From Azoarcus sp. (GTDB taxonomy: Bacteria > Pseudomonadota > Gammaproteobacteria > Burkholderiales > Rhodocyclaceae), in the NCBI GenBank assembly GCA_031259795.1, contig JAIRLA010000015.1:1-6312 (forward strand): a stretch of DNA of 6,312 nucleotides. The letters run 5' to 3'. How positions within the stretch are numbered: position 1 is the first letter of the stretch; the number at the start of each line of letters is the position of its first letter. The notes under the pieces were generated by a model. It had not been told where the DNA came from and did not search any database. It saw only the letters and a list, made by a program, of their open reading frames with translations. The translations under genes were made by a program, and so were the position numbers. Shown piece by piece: positions 1 through 6,116 of the stretch.

Positions 1-91
1 GCGCGCAGCGCCGCTGAATAAAAAAGGGGAAAAAGGAACGAAACGCCCGCCCCCCACCGCCAAGAAAACAGCGTCGCTACGCTCCGCATGG
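1..91. repeat. BIME/MITE-like palindromic intergenic repeat, left copy
   Basis: This non-coding element starts with GCGCGCAGCGCCGCTGA and ends with the inverted, diverged form AACAGCGTCGCTACGCTCCGC. Between the ends are an A-rich then C-rich middle (TAAAAAAGGGGAAAAAGGAACG, in part) and CCCCACCGCC. Bases 52-91 match the reverse complement of 6260-6299 at 34 of 40 positions. Bases 1-17 match 6267-6283 in direct orientation at 16 of 17. Two hairpin-type ends in inverted orientation around a short middle is the layout of paired REP sequences (BIMEs) or small MITEs. The left end is probably cut by the window edge, because the full stem CGGCGC-loop-GCGCCG seen at the right is incomplete here. I see no ORF or transposase. 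The repeat is read directly from sequence; its class is inference. Confidence 0.7.
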
Positions 92-92
92 A

Positions 93-187
93 ACGAACTG
101 GATTGCCACGTCGCTGCGCTCCTCGCAATGACGAGGGGGGAGCTTTCGCAATGACGAGGCGGGAGGAGTGCAGCGACGCGGCAATCC
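93..187. repeat. Inverted pair of 'GGATTGCC...CTCCTC' interspersed repeats
   Basis: Bases 100-124 and 163-187 are inverted copies of a 25-nt sequence, matching at 23 of 25 positions (GGATTGCC, R, CGTCGCTGC, R, CTCCTC). They would form a long hairpin around a 38-nt loop. The loop region holds a 14-nt direct repeat, TCGCAATGACGAGG, at 123-136 and 146-159. Bases 93-135 recur at 6144-6186 in the same orientation with 39 of 43 identical. Sequences of this kind (GGATTGCC-R-CGTCGCTGCGCTCC-TCGCAATGACG) are familiar as dispersed intergenic elements in proteobacteria and often yield spurious ORF calls on both strands, as they do here. No mobility gene is present in the window. Confidence 0.75.
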
Positions 188-226
188 ATGCGGCGGTTCA
201 AGGCGGGCCTATTGTTCACCGTGGGG

Positions 227-292
227 AAGTCAAGTGTTCGCCGCAAGCAAGTCAAGTGTTTGTCGCGGGCAAGTCAAGTGTTCGTCGCCGCG
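227..292. repeat. Three tandem 22-bp units (core AAGTCAAGTGTT)
   Basis: Three head-to-tail 22-bp units lie at 227-248, 249-270 and 271-292. Each begins with the invariant 12-mer AAGTCAAGTGTT (AACACTTGACTT on the minus strand), followed by a similar CG-rich part (YGYCGC then four variable bases). The period is not a multiple of three, so the array is unlikely to encode a repeated peptide. It equals about two helical turns, so every core would lie on the same face of the DNA. That fits an array of protein-binding sites or simple slippage equally well. There are too few units, and no repeat/spacer contrast, for a CRISPR. The array overlaps the downstream edge of the unassigned open region at 252-635. 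Confidence 0.8.
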
Positions 293-635
293 TGAAATCA
301 GGGAGGGGTTTTGGGGCGAGCGAATCGAAGAATACCGCATCGGCTTCGCCCTCTCCGGCGATGATGACGTTATACACGGCGCCGTCTGGCCGCTTCTGGG
401 CGGCGGCGGCGGTGCCGGCGATGCTCCGGGCGAAATCGAAACCGTGCGGCGCGAATGCGGCGTCATCGGAGTCGAAATCCTCGAACACCGCTTCCCGCTC
501 GAATACTGCGACGATCGCGCCGCGCCGCTTTACTCTTCGCCGAAGGCGAAGCCGTACACGCCGAAATGCCGGAAAGCGAAGCCGGACAAATCCCGCGCCA
601 TTTGCACTGGCGCGCGCGCCGCAGTATCCAGGCGC
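252..635 (-). other. Unassigned open, coding-like region; possible gene remnant
   Basis: I do not recognise this stretch. On the minus strand it is open from just after the stop of the DUF2167 gene (same frame) to a stop near 250. An internal ATG at 488 would give a 78-residue product, starting MFEDFDSDDAAFAPHGF and containing RPDGAVYNVIIAGEGEADA. Its codons favour C or G at the third position (TTC, GCC, GTC, ATC, GAT/GAC), as in real genes of this window. The opposite strand is also open in the antisense register with plausible codons, so strand cannot be decided by eye. No ribosome-binding site stands out, and the far end runs into the 22-bp tandem repeat. It may be a decayed gene end, readthrough sequence, or GC-rich chance openness. 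A coding role is a guess. Confidence 0.25.
594..614 (-). other. Hairpin just downstream of the DUF2167 gene
   Basis: Read on the minus strand, CGCGCCA, a 7-nt loop and TGGCGCG form a perfect 7-bp GC-rich stem starting 21 nt past the stop codon. It is followed by GGATTTG rather than a run of T, so it is not a standard intrinsic terminator. It could stabilise the 3' end of the mRNA. A second small hairpin (CTTCGCC-TTC-GGCGAAG, 535-551) follows, also without a T tract. Confidence 0.3.
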
Positions 636-1544
636 TCAGGTTCCCTTGCGCCTGAAAAAACGCTTGAACACGGCGGCGAAAGCAATCAGCCCAAGCAAAA
701 TGATTTTCCACGCCTTGACAAGAAAAACGCCGATGGCCGCCAACAGCCCGAGTTTCTTGACGGCGAGACCGCCGACCAGGGCGGCCAGTCCGTATTCCGC
801 CACACGGTCGGTCGCGGCGTTGAAATCTTCATAGCGCTGCCCTTGTTTGAAGCTGACGGCGGCAAGCAATTGTTTCGCCAAGGGTTTTCCCTTTTCGACA
901 CTGCTGGCGTCCGTCACCAGATTGAGCGACAGATAGCCCTCGCGCCCGAGCAGGTAAGTGTTGTAGTTCACGCCCTGTTCCTCGCTGGCGGACACATCCT
1001 TGGGCCGCGACGAAATCGACCATATCAGCCGGTGCGCGGCGGCGTCGTAAGCTGGTTTTTCGATCCAGCCCAGAACGCTGATTTCGGGCAATCCGCGGCT
1101 GGCGCGCGCCTTGTTGCCATGCTCGGTGCCGTCTTTCAGGTTTTGCAGCAATTCGTCGACATCCCAGCCTTTGGCGTCGTCATCCTTGATATAACCCGTC
1201 GGCGAAAACTCGACGGCGATGAACCCTCCCAATTGCTCGCCAAAGATCAGCCCGATGAAATCCTGGCCGACCGTGTTGCCGAGCGCGCGCACGAAACGGC
1301 TCGCTTCCGCCTTGGGAATGAAAAAGAATTTTTCCGGCAATTCGATGCTCGCCCGCCCGCCCAGTGGAACATTGCGCGGCCCCTCCACGGCGACAGCCTG
1401 CATGGCCTTTGTGGCGGCCTGTATTTCCTTTTCGGCGGAAGCATTCTGCGCGTGGCTCGCGGCGCTGAAGCCGAACAGGAAAAACGCGGCGATGATGATG
1501 CCGCGAAGAAAGTGCGGGTATTTATATACTGCGTGCGTAAACAT
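636..1544 (-). CDS. DUF2167 family membrane-anchored exported protein
   Basis: This 302-residue protein of unknown function belongs to the DUF2167 family (annotated elsewhere as uncharacterised membrane-anchored protein). Residues 1-32 look like a signal peptide: a basic start, the hydrophobic stretch GIIIAAFFLFGFSAAS, then the cleavage-type motif SHA before QN. The middle domain carries the segments I associate with the family, VLGWIEKPAYDAAAHRLIW (about 157-175) and GVNYNTYLLGREGY (about 201-214). Residues 251-276 and 281-293 are two hydrophobic segments followed by a basic tail (FKRFFRRKGT). This suggests a periplasmic domain tethered to the inner membrane. The start at 1544 is chosen because AAGGA sits 7 nt upstream; the ATG at 1550 is only 1 nt from it, and a longer frame opening at 1616 adds unlikely residues before the signal peptide. 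The gene stands alone, 352 bp downstream of the symporter. Family call confident; biochemical role unknown. Confidence 0.88.
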   Translation of the reverse strand: MFTHAVYKYPHFLRGIIIAAFFLFGFSAASHAQNASAEKEIQAATKAMQAVAVEGPRNVPLGGRASIELPEKFFFIPKAEASRFVRALGNTVGQDFIGLIFGEQLGGFIAVEFSPTGYIKDDDAKGWDVDELLQNLKDGTEHGNKARASRGLPEISVLGWIEKPAYDAAAHRLIWSISSRPKDVSASEEQGVNYNTYLLGREGYLSLNLVTDASSVEKGKPLAKQLLAAVSFKQGQRYEDFNAATDRVAEYGLAALVGGLAVKKLGLLAAIGVFLVKAWKIILLGLIAFAAVFKRFFRRKGT

Positions 1545-1550
1545 GGTCAT

Positions 1551-1557
1551 TTCCTTC
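1551..1557 (-). promoter_or_regulatory. Ribosome-binding site of the DUF2167 gene
   Basis: Minus-strand GAAGGAA is a good Shine-Dalgarno match, with AAGGA ending 7 nt before the ATG at 1544. It decides the start against the in-frame ATGs at 1550 and 1616. Confidence 0.65.
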
Positions 1558-1590
1558 GGGACGAGGGTACAAAAAATGATTGAGCGGGGG

Positions 1591-1616
1591 ATCATATCAT
1601 CCACGGACTTTTTCAA
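1591..1616 (-). promoter_or_regulatory. Weak candidate promoter of the DUF2167 gene
   Basis: On the minus strand TATGAT (1591-1596, 5 of 6 to the sigma-70 -10 box) is preceded by TTGAAA (1611-1616, 5 of 6 to the -35 box). The spacer is only 14 nt, shorter than the usual 16-18, so the pair may not work together. The position, about 40 nt before the ribosome-binding site, is reasonable. Confidence 0.25.
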
Positions 1617-1699
1617 GAAAAGTGTGCAACGAAAAAATCAAGGAAGAAATTCACCGCAACGCCAACACCTCTCCAGTCCACACGAGGCTCCGTCAAGCC

Positions 1700-1711
1700 T
1701 TGTCATGACAA
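1700..1711. promoter_or_regulatory. Perfect 12-bp palindrome, possible operator
   Basis: TTGTCATGACAA reads identically on both strands. It lies in the 352-bp gap between the DUF2167 start and the symporter stop, about 155 bp upstream of the DUF2167 start codon. A dimeric regulator could bind it, but a 12-bp palindrome is short and its distance from the candidate promoter (over 80 bp) is large. I do not recognise it as the site of a named regulator. Confidence 0.2.
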
Positions 1712-1713
1712 AT

Positions 1714-1785
1714 GCCGCTTTTGAAAATTCCTTGCGGGGGAGAATGGACAGGCGTTCCCGTTCCTTTCTCCCCCCTTTTTTAGCC
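1714..1785 (+). repeat. Diverged middle copy of the palindromic intergenic repeat
   Basis: This stretch in the symporter-DUF2167 gap resembles both end repeats. CCTTGCGG-GGGAGAATGGACAGGCGT lines up with the right-end sequence 6286-6312 (CTTTGCGG-TGGGGAGTGGACAAGCGT). The following GGCGTTCCCGTTCCTTT and CCCCTTTTTTA line up with the reverse complement of 19-49 (GGCGTTTCGTTCCTTT and CCCCTTTTTTA), allowing small gaps. It therefore bridges the two ends and shows that they are parts of one family. The hairpin-type ends are degraded here. The orientation matches the right copy and is opposite to the left. Apart from this, the palindrome at 1700-1711 and the promoter region, nothing else is visible in 1545-1896. 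Confidence 0.6.
1736..1781 (+). terminator. Intrinsic-terminator-like hairpin within the middle repeat
   Basis: GGGGGAGAA (1736-1744) pairs with TTCTCCCCC (1766-1774) as a 9-bp stem, extended inward by GGA/TCC after one mismatch. One C and then six T (1776-1781) follow on the plus strand. No convincing plus-strand gene precedes it, so in that direction it would mainly stop antisense transcription entering the symporter gene. On the minus strand, the direction of the flanking genes, the stem is preceded by A6 and followed by GCAAGGAATTTT, a poor T tract. It might still end the symporter transcript, whose stop lies about 115 nt upstream. Confidence 0.5.
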
Positions 1786-1896
1786 AGATGATTTGGATCG
1801 CGCGCGGCGGTTTTGAATTCGACGGGAAGTGTCGGCGCGGAGAAGGTTCAAGGCGAGACGGCGCAAGGGGGGTATCGTTTTGCCTGCGAGTCTGGT

Positions 1897-3429
1897 TCAG
1901 TCCGCGTCTATCTGGTTATCGTGCAGGTTGGCATACGATTCCCTGAAGAGCGCGTCGATCCGGGCCGCGTCCGGGCGGGGGGTGATGAAGCTGACCAGCG
2001 GCACGATCGCCAGCCCCGCCAGCATCGCCAGCGCGCCGGCGTTGATGGGCGAGCCGATGTAGCCCAGCAGCATGTTGCTGCAAACCAGCGCGAGCGCGAA
2101 GGCGAAACAGGCCCAGACGCTCGCCGTGGTGGCGCGCTTCCAGTACAGCCCGTAAAGGAAAGGGGCGAGGAAAGCGCCCGCCAGCACTCCCCAGCTGATG
2201 GACATCAACTGCGCGATGAATGTGACCGACGAATGGTATTGCACGAGCGCGATGATGGTGGAGATGAGCACGAAGACCACGATGAGCAGGCGGATCGACA
2301 CGAGTTGCCCCTTCACGTCCATATCCTTGATGAAGTTGCCCCTGATGAAATCGAGCGTCATGGTCGAGCTTGAAGTCAGTACGAGCGAACTCAGCGTCGA
2401 CATGGACGCGCTCAGCACCAGCACCACCGTGAGGCCGATCAGGAGGTCGGGCATGTTCGCCAGCATGGCGGGGATCACCGAGTCGTATACCGGCGTGCCG
2501 GCGGGCGTGTAGGCGATGTTGTCCGCCGCCAGCCGTCCGAATCCGCCCAGGAAGTAACTGCCGCCCGCGACCGCCAGCGCAAAGAACGTCGAGATGATCG
2601 CGCCGCGCTTGATGGCGTTGCTGCTCCGGATGGCGTAGAACTTCTGCACCATCTGCGGCAGGCCCCAGACGCCCAGCGAGGTGAGGACGAACACGCCCGC
2701 GAGATTGAAGGGATCGGGCCCGAAAAGCGACACGAACGCGCCCTGCATCCCCGCCGTGCCCGGCGTGTCGTTGGGCACTTGCGAGAGCGCGATGACCGCT
2801 TGCATGAAGCCGCCATGCCCGCTCAACACCGCGACGATGACGGCGACGATGCCGAACAGCATGATGAGTCCCTGCACCGTGTCGTTGATGGCGGTCGCCA
2901 TGTAGCCGCCAAGCACCACGTAAACGCAGGTCAGCACCGCCATGGCGATGACGCACAATTCGTATGGGAGATTGAAGGCCATGTCGAAAAGACGCGAAAG
3001 CCCATTGTAAATACCGGCGGTATAGGGGATGAGGAAAACGAAAATGATCGCCGCGGCGGCAATGCGCAACCAGCGGCTCGAAAAGCGCGCGCCGAAGAAT
3101 TCGGGCATGGTCTGCGCGTGCAAATGGTGTGTCATTGCGCGCGTGCGCGCCCCCAGTACATACCAGGCGAGCAGGCTGCCGACGAAGGCATTGCCCAGCC
3201 CGATCCACAGCGCCGCCATTCCGTATTTCCAGCCGAATTGACCGGCATAGCCGATGAAGACCACCGCCGAAAAATACGAAGTGCCATACGCGAAGGCGGA
3301 AAGCCATGGCCCCACCTTGCGCCCGCCGAGCACGAAACCATCGACGTCCATCGCGCTCTTGCGGGCGCGGAAACCTATATAGATAGTGACGGCGATGAAA
3401 ACCGCCATCATGAGGATTTTCAGGAACAT
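1897..3429 (-). CDS. Sodium:solute symporter family (SSS) permease
   Basis: This 510-residue polytopic inner-membrane protein is full length for the SSS family (TC 2.A.21), which couples solute uptake to an ion gradient, usually Na+. Family hallmarks visible are GGYMATAINDTVQGLIM (about 174-190), GVWGLPQMVQKFYAIRS (253-269, compare GYFGQPHIIVRFMAIRS in PutP as I recall it), and the serine/threonine-rich helix LSASMSTLSSLVLTSSSTM (339-357). In the last, S344/T345 appear to match the Na+-ligating S340/T341 of PutP. About 12-13 hydrophobic segments are followed by a hydrophilic tail from residue 482. In the second helix, where PutP has Asp55 (ASDMSG), this protein has TSYFSA, so Tyr52 replaces the Asp. 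That argues against simply calling it a proline carrier. Substrate not assignable. The ATG at 3429 has only a weak GGTGA about 10 nt upstream, but the N-terminus fits the family. It lies 210 bp from pbpC and probably has its own promoter. Confidence 0.92.
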   Translation of the reverse strand: MFLKILMMAVFIAVTIYIGFRARKSAMDVDGFVLGGRKVGPWLSAFAYGTSYFSAVVFIGYAGQFGWKYGMAALWIGLGNAFVGSLLAWYVLGARTRAMTHHLHAQTMPEFFGARFSSRWLRIAAAAIIFVFLIPYTAGIYNGLSRLFDMAFNLPYELCVIAMAVLTCVYVVLGGYMATAINDTVQGLIMLFGIVAVIVAVLSGHGGFMQAVIALSQVPNDTPGTAGMQGAFVSLFGPDPFNLAGVFVLTSLGVWGLPQMVQKFYAIRSSNAIKRGAIISTFFALAVAGGSYFLGGFGRLAADNIAYTPAGTPVYDSVIPAMLANMPDLLIGLTVVLVLSASMSTLSSLVLTSSSTMTLDFIRGNFIKDMDVKGQLVSIRLLIVVFVLISTIIALVQYHSSVTFIAQLMSISWGVLAGAFLAPFLYGLYWKRATTASVWACFAFALALVCSNMLLGYIGSPINAGALAMLAGLAIVPLVSFITPRPDAARIDALFRESYANLHDNQIDAD

Positions 3430-3487
3430 ATCGTTTGCGTCACCAGATCATGAAACAAGACAATGGAAAATAGAAAACAGGCCGGGC

Positions 3488-3493
3488 ATTATA
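3488..3493 (-). promoter_or_regulatory. Candidate -10 box for the symporter gene
   Basis: A perfect TATAAT reads on the minus strand in an AT-rich patch, 58 nt before the symporter start. That would give a leader of roughly 50 nt. No good -35 box sits 16-18 nt upstream (the region reads AAAAGC), so it would need an activator or is a weak promoter. TATAAT also reads on the plus strand because the patch (ATTATAAT) is nearly symmetrical, but no plus-strand gene follows. The rest of the 210-bp gap shows no clear terminator for pbpC. Confidence 0.4.
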
Positions 3494-3639
3494 ATCTCAT
3501 TCACGCTTCCGCTTTTGTTCCCGCCGGAAAACAGCGTAGCCCGCGCACAATGCGGATTTGCGATCATCCCGGCGCGCATCGATGAAACAAGGCGCATGCC
3601 ATGGAATGAAGCGAAAGGGACATCAGGGACCGGATTCGA

Positions 3640-5982
3640 TCAGCGCACGCTCAGGCTCACCCGGTCGTAATGGCCCTGCTCGTCCATCGCGGTGATGTCG
3701 TAGCGGCCGGGGTGTTCCAGGCGATAGGCAAAACTGGCGCGCGCCGGGCGGCGGCCCTGGTTGCGGCCGTTGACGAGCCAGATCACTTCACCCTCTGTCT
3801 TTCCCCGCACTTCCAGGCGAATGAAGGGCGCATTGCCCGCCGCGGAACGGCGCAATATCTCGTTGTGACTCGCGCCGACGATTTTCAGTCCGGTCTCCGG
3901 CGTGGCATGCCCCGCGCAGGCGGGCCGCCACGGCGGCGGCAAGGCTTTGGGACGCGTGTCCGGCGTGAGCCAGGGTTCCAGCACGGCGGGCCAGCGCGCG
4001 ATCTCCCGCGTTTCGAGCGTCCCCTTGAAGCAGCCGGGCAGGGCGCGGCGCTGGCTCACGGGGTCGATTTGCAGCCGGTAACGCGCCTCGCCGCCGCGCA
4101 GGCGGTCGGGGAAAGTGGGTGGCGCGACGCCGTTCAGGAGCCAGGCCAGGCGGGCTTGATGGCAATGTTCCGGAGCGGTGCTGGATTGGCGGAGACCCAG
4201 CGGCCAGCAGATACGCTCCTGCCGCGCTTCCGGCGGCCTTTTGCGCGCGGGGACGGGGGAATCGGCGAGGGCGGCGGCGCCCAATGCATCGAAAATATCC
4301 ACCAGCAGGGGGGCCGCCACGTTCGCGCCGAAAAACCCCGGGTTGGGGGTGCCGTCGGGCCGCCCGACCCAGACGCCGACGGTATGACGGTCGGAGACGC
4401 CGATCGCCCAGGCATCCCGGAAGCCAAAGCTGGTGCCCGTTTTCCAGGCGATCCCCCGCTGCTGCCCGGCGCCGCTCTCCAGCGCGCGCCCCATGGGGCC
4501 GCCCGATTCCAGGATGTCGCGGACGATGAAGGCCGCGCCCGGGGAGAGCATCCGCCGTTCTTCCATGGGCGCATCGGGCGTGAACCGGAGTTTGCCCGCC
4601 AATCCCCGCCGCGCCAGCGCCGTATAGGCGCTCACCAGTTGTTCCAGGCTGACGCCCGCGCCGCCAAGGATGACGGAAAGATTGGGCTCCGCGCCGCGCC
4701 TGAAATCCAGCTTCATGCCGCCCCGGCGCAACAGGGCGGTGAAATGGGCCGGCCCCAGGCGCTCCAGCACTTCCACGGCGGGGACGTTCAGGGATTTGAC
4801 CAAGGCTTCGGAGACGCTGACCGGGCCATGGAAGGATTGCTGGAAATTGCCCGGCTGGTAGCCGGAAAAGGATTGCGGCACATCCGCGAGCAGCGATTCG
4901 GAATGGATCAGCCCCTCGTCCAGCGCCAGGCCATATAGAAAAGGCTTGAGCGTGGAGCCGGGCGAGCGCGAAGCCCGCACCATGTCGACATGGGCAAAAC
5001 GCCGCTCGTCGCCGAAATCCGCCGAACCGGCATAGGCGCGCACTTCCAGGCCAGCGTTGTCCACCACCAGCGCGGCCATGGAAACCCGGGGCGGCAGGAC
5101 GTGGATACGGTCGGAGAGCAGGAGTTCCACGGTCTGCTGGATGTGCGCATCGATGGTCGAGTCGATGCGCTCGCGCCCGGCGGCCTGTTTTTTCAGGCGT
5201 TCCGCCAGCAGGGGGGCCAGCAGGGGGTCTTTCACGGTCTGGGAGAAAGGCGGTTCGGAAAAGGCGTCGGCGATGTCTTCCGCCGCCCATTGCCCGGTCA
5301 TGCGGGCGATGATCTTGTCGCGCGCCCGCCGCGCCCGCGCGGGATGGCGGTCGGGACGGTAGAGGGAAGGCGCCTGCGGCAACACGGCCAGGAGCGCTGC
5401 TTCGGCATGGCTCAGACGGCGGGAAGGCTTTCCCAGATAGGCGCGGCTGGCCGCTTCCACGCCTTCCAGCACGCCGCCCATCGGAGCGTGGTTGATATAG
5501 AGGGTGAGGATTTCCGCCTTGGAAAGACGCCACTCCAATTGCATGGCGCGCAGGATTTGTTTCACCTTGCCGCCCACGGTGCGCGGCATGGGCTCCAGGA
5601 TGCGCGCCACCTGCATGGTCAGGGTCGAGCCGCCGGAGATGATTTTCCCGTGCCTCATCCATTGCCAGGCCGCCCGGAAAAGCGCCAGCGGATTAACGCC
5701 CGGATGCTGGTAAAAGGTTCGATCCTCGTAACGGATCAGGGCTTCCAGATAACGAGGCGAGACTTCATCGAGCGCGACCGGATAACGCCAGATGTGCTCC
5801 CGGTCGGGGAAAGCCCGCAGCGGCGTGCCATCGCGCGCCGCCACCAGCAGGGCCCTGGGCGAATCCCGTCCCGGCGCGGGCGGCGGAAACAGGCGATCCA
5901 GCATGAACAGAAAAGCTGAAAGGCCCATCAGGACAAACAGCAGGACGCGCCAAGAAGAGCGGACAGGGCGGGGGCGTTTCAT
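3640..5982 (-). CDS. pbpC: Penicillin-binding protein 1C (bifunctional class A PBP homologue)
   Basis: The product is 780 residues, close to the E. coli PBP1C length of about 770. In order: a short basic N-terminus and one membrane anchor (about 13-28); a GT51 glycosyltransferase domain with EDRTFYQHPG (86-95, catalytic Glu86), GGSTLTMQ (117-124) and QLEWRLSKAEILTLYIN (148-164); and a transpeptidase domain with STLK (343-346, acylated Ser343), SLN (397-399) and KTGTS (514-518). The PBP1C-type C-terminal domain (BiPBP_C) spans about 697-779. All catalytic motifs are intact. Family knowledge: such enzymes polymerise lipid II and may cross-link peptidoglycan on the outer face of the inner membrane; PBP1C is generally non-essential. 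The start at 5982 (MKRPRPVRSS) is chosen because it aligns with E. coli PBP1C; no good ribosome-binding site supports it, and ATG at 5994 is possible. The frame runs open to 6075 but enters non-coding sequence. In E. coli pbpC follows the alpha-2-macroglobulin gene yfhM; here 330 bp of repeat-rich DNA lie upstream and no such gene is visible. Confidence 0.95.
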   Translation of the reverse strand: MKRPRPVRSSWRVLLFVLMGLSAFLFMLDRLFPPPAPGRDSPRALLVAARDGTPLRAFPDREHIWRYPVALDEVSPRYLEALIRYEDRTFYQHPGVNPLALFRAAWQWMRHGKIISGGSTLTMQVARILEPMPRTVGGKVKQILRAMQLEWRLSKAEILTLYINHAPMGGVLEGVEAASRAYLGKPSRRLSHAEAALLAVLPQAPSLYRPDRHPARARRARDKIIARMTGQWAAEDIADAFSEPPFSQTVKDPLLAPLLAERLKKQAAGRERIDSTIDAHIQQTVELLLSDRIHVLPPRVSMAALVVDNAGLEVRAYAGSADFGDERRFAHVDMVRASRSPGSTLKPFLYGLALDEGLIHSESLLADVPQSFSGYQPGNFQQSFHGPVSVSEALVKSLNVPAVEVLERLGPAHFTALLRRGGMKLDFRRGAEPNLSVILGGAGVSLEQLVSAYTALARRGLAGKLRFTPDAPMEERRMLSPGAAFIVRDILESGGPMGRALESGAGQQRGIAWKTGTSFGFRDAWAIGVSDRHTVGVWVGRPDGTPNPGFFGANVAAPLLVDIFDALGAAALADSPVPARKRPPEARQERICWPLGLRQSSTAPEHCHQARLAWLLNGVAPPTFPDRLRGGEARYRLQIDPVSQRRALPGCFKGTLETREIARWPAVLEPWLTPDTRPKALPPPWRPACAGHATPETGLKIVGASHNEILRRSAAGNAPFIRLEVRGKTEGEVIWLVNGRNQGRRPARASFAYRLEHPGRYDITAMDEQGHYDRVSLSVR

Positions 5983-6116
5983 CCGGAATATCATGGCTCG
6001 CGCACAGGGCCTGCGGCGTCCGGAAAGCGATCGGGCCATGCAGCGCGCCGCAAGCGCGCCTTCCCCCGCATGCATAGGTATCTACATCTACACACTCCGC
6101 AATAGCTGGCGATAAG
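5983..6116. other. Upstream region of pbpC, no clear promoter
   Basis: This non-coding stretch immediately precedes pbpC. It contains a GC-rich patch with two GCGCGC blocks around 6043-6059 and an AT-richer patch at 6070-6116 (including a TAGATGTAGATACC stretch on the minus strand). I find no pair of convincing -35 and -10 boxes. The pbpC promoter, if here, most likely lies in the AT-richer patch. Confidence 0.3.

Noticed and set aside
227..292. CRISPR array
   Set aside because: Units are contiguous 22-bp repeats with no unique spacers of 25-40 bp, and no cas genes are present.
370..378. TTATACACG, 8 of 9 to a DnaA box, near the 22-bp tandem units, suggesting an iteron origin
   Set aside because: A single imperfect match, no replication initiator gene and no AT-rich unwinding region; chance is the better explanation.
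530..601. Tiny minus-strand ORF of 23 residues (MARDLSGFAF...GEE)
   Set aside because: It has no ribosome-binding site and its repeated GFAF pattern comes from a GC-rich hairpin sequence; nothing supports translation.
168..1583. Long plus-strand open frame (471 codons) antisense to the DUF2167 gene
   Set aside because: Most of it mirrors the real minus-strand gene, which has a signal peptide, family motifs and a ribosome-binding site. The plus-strand product begins inside repeats and shows no recognisable domain.
3450..3591. Ten-base direct repeat ATGAAACAAG at 3450-3459 and 3582-3591 in the pbpC-symporter gap
   Set aside because: Short, low in information, with no shared flanks; probably chance.
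3670..4938. Plus-strand open frame inside pbpC, and others over the symporter and at 4990-5919
   Set aside because: They are antisense shadows of GC-rich coding sequence. The minus-strand products carry complete family motifs, while these are low-complexity and unrecognisable.
5982..6075. N-terminally extended PBP1C starting at 6075
   Set aside because: The extra 31 residues are arginine-rich translation of non-coding sequence and have no counterpart in E. coli PBP1C; the anchor segment fits the start at 5982.
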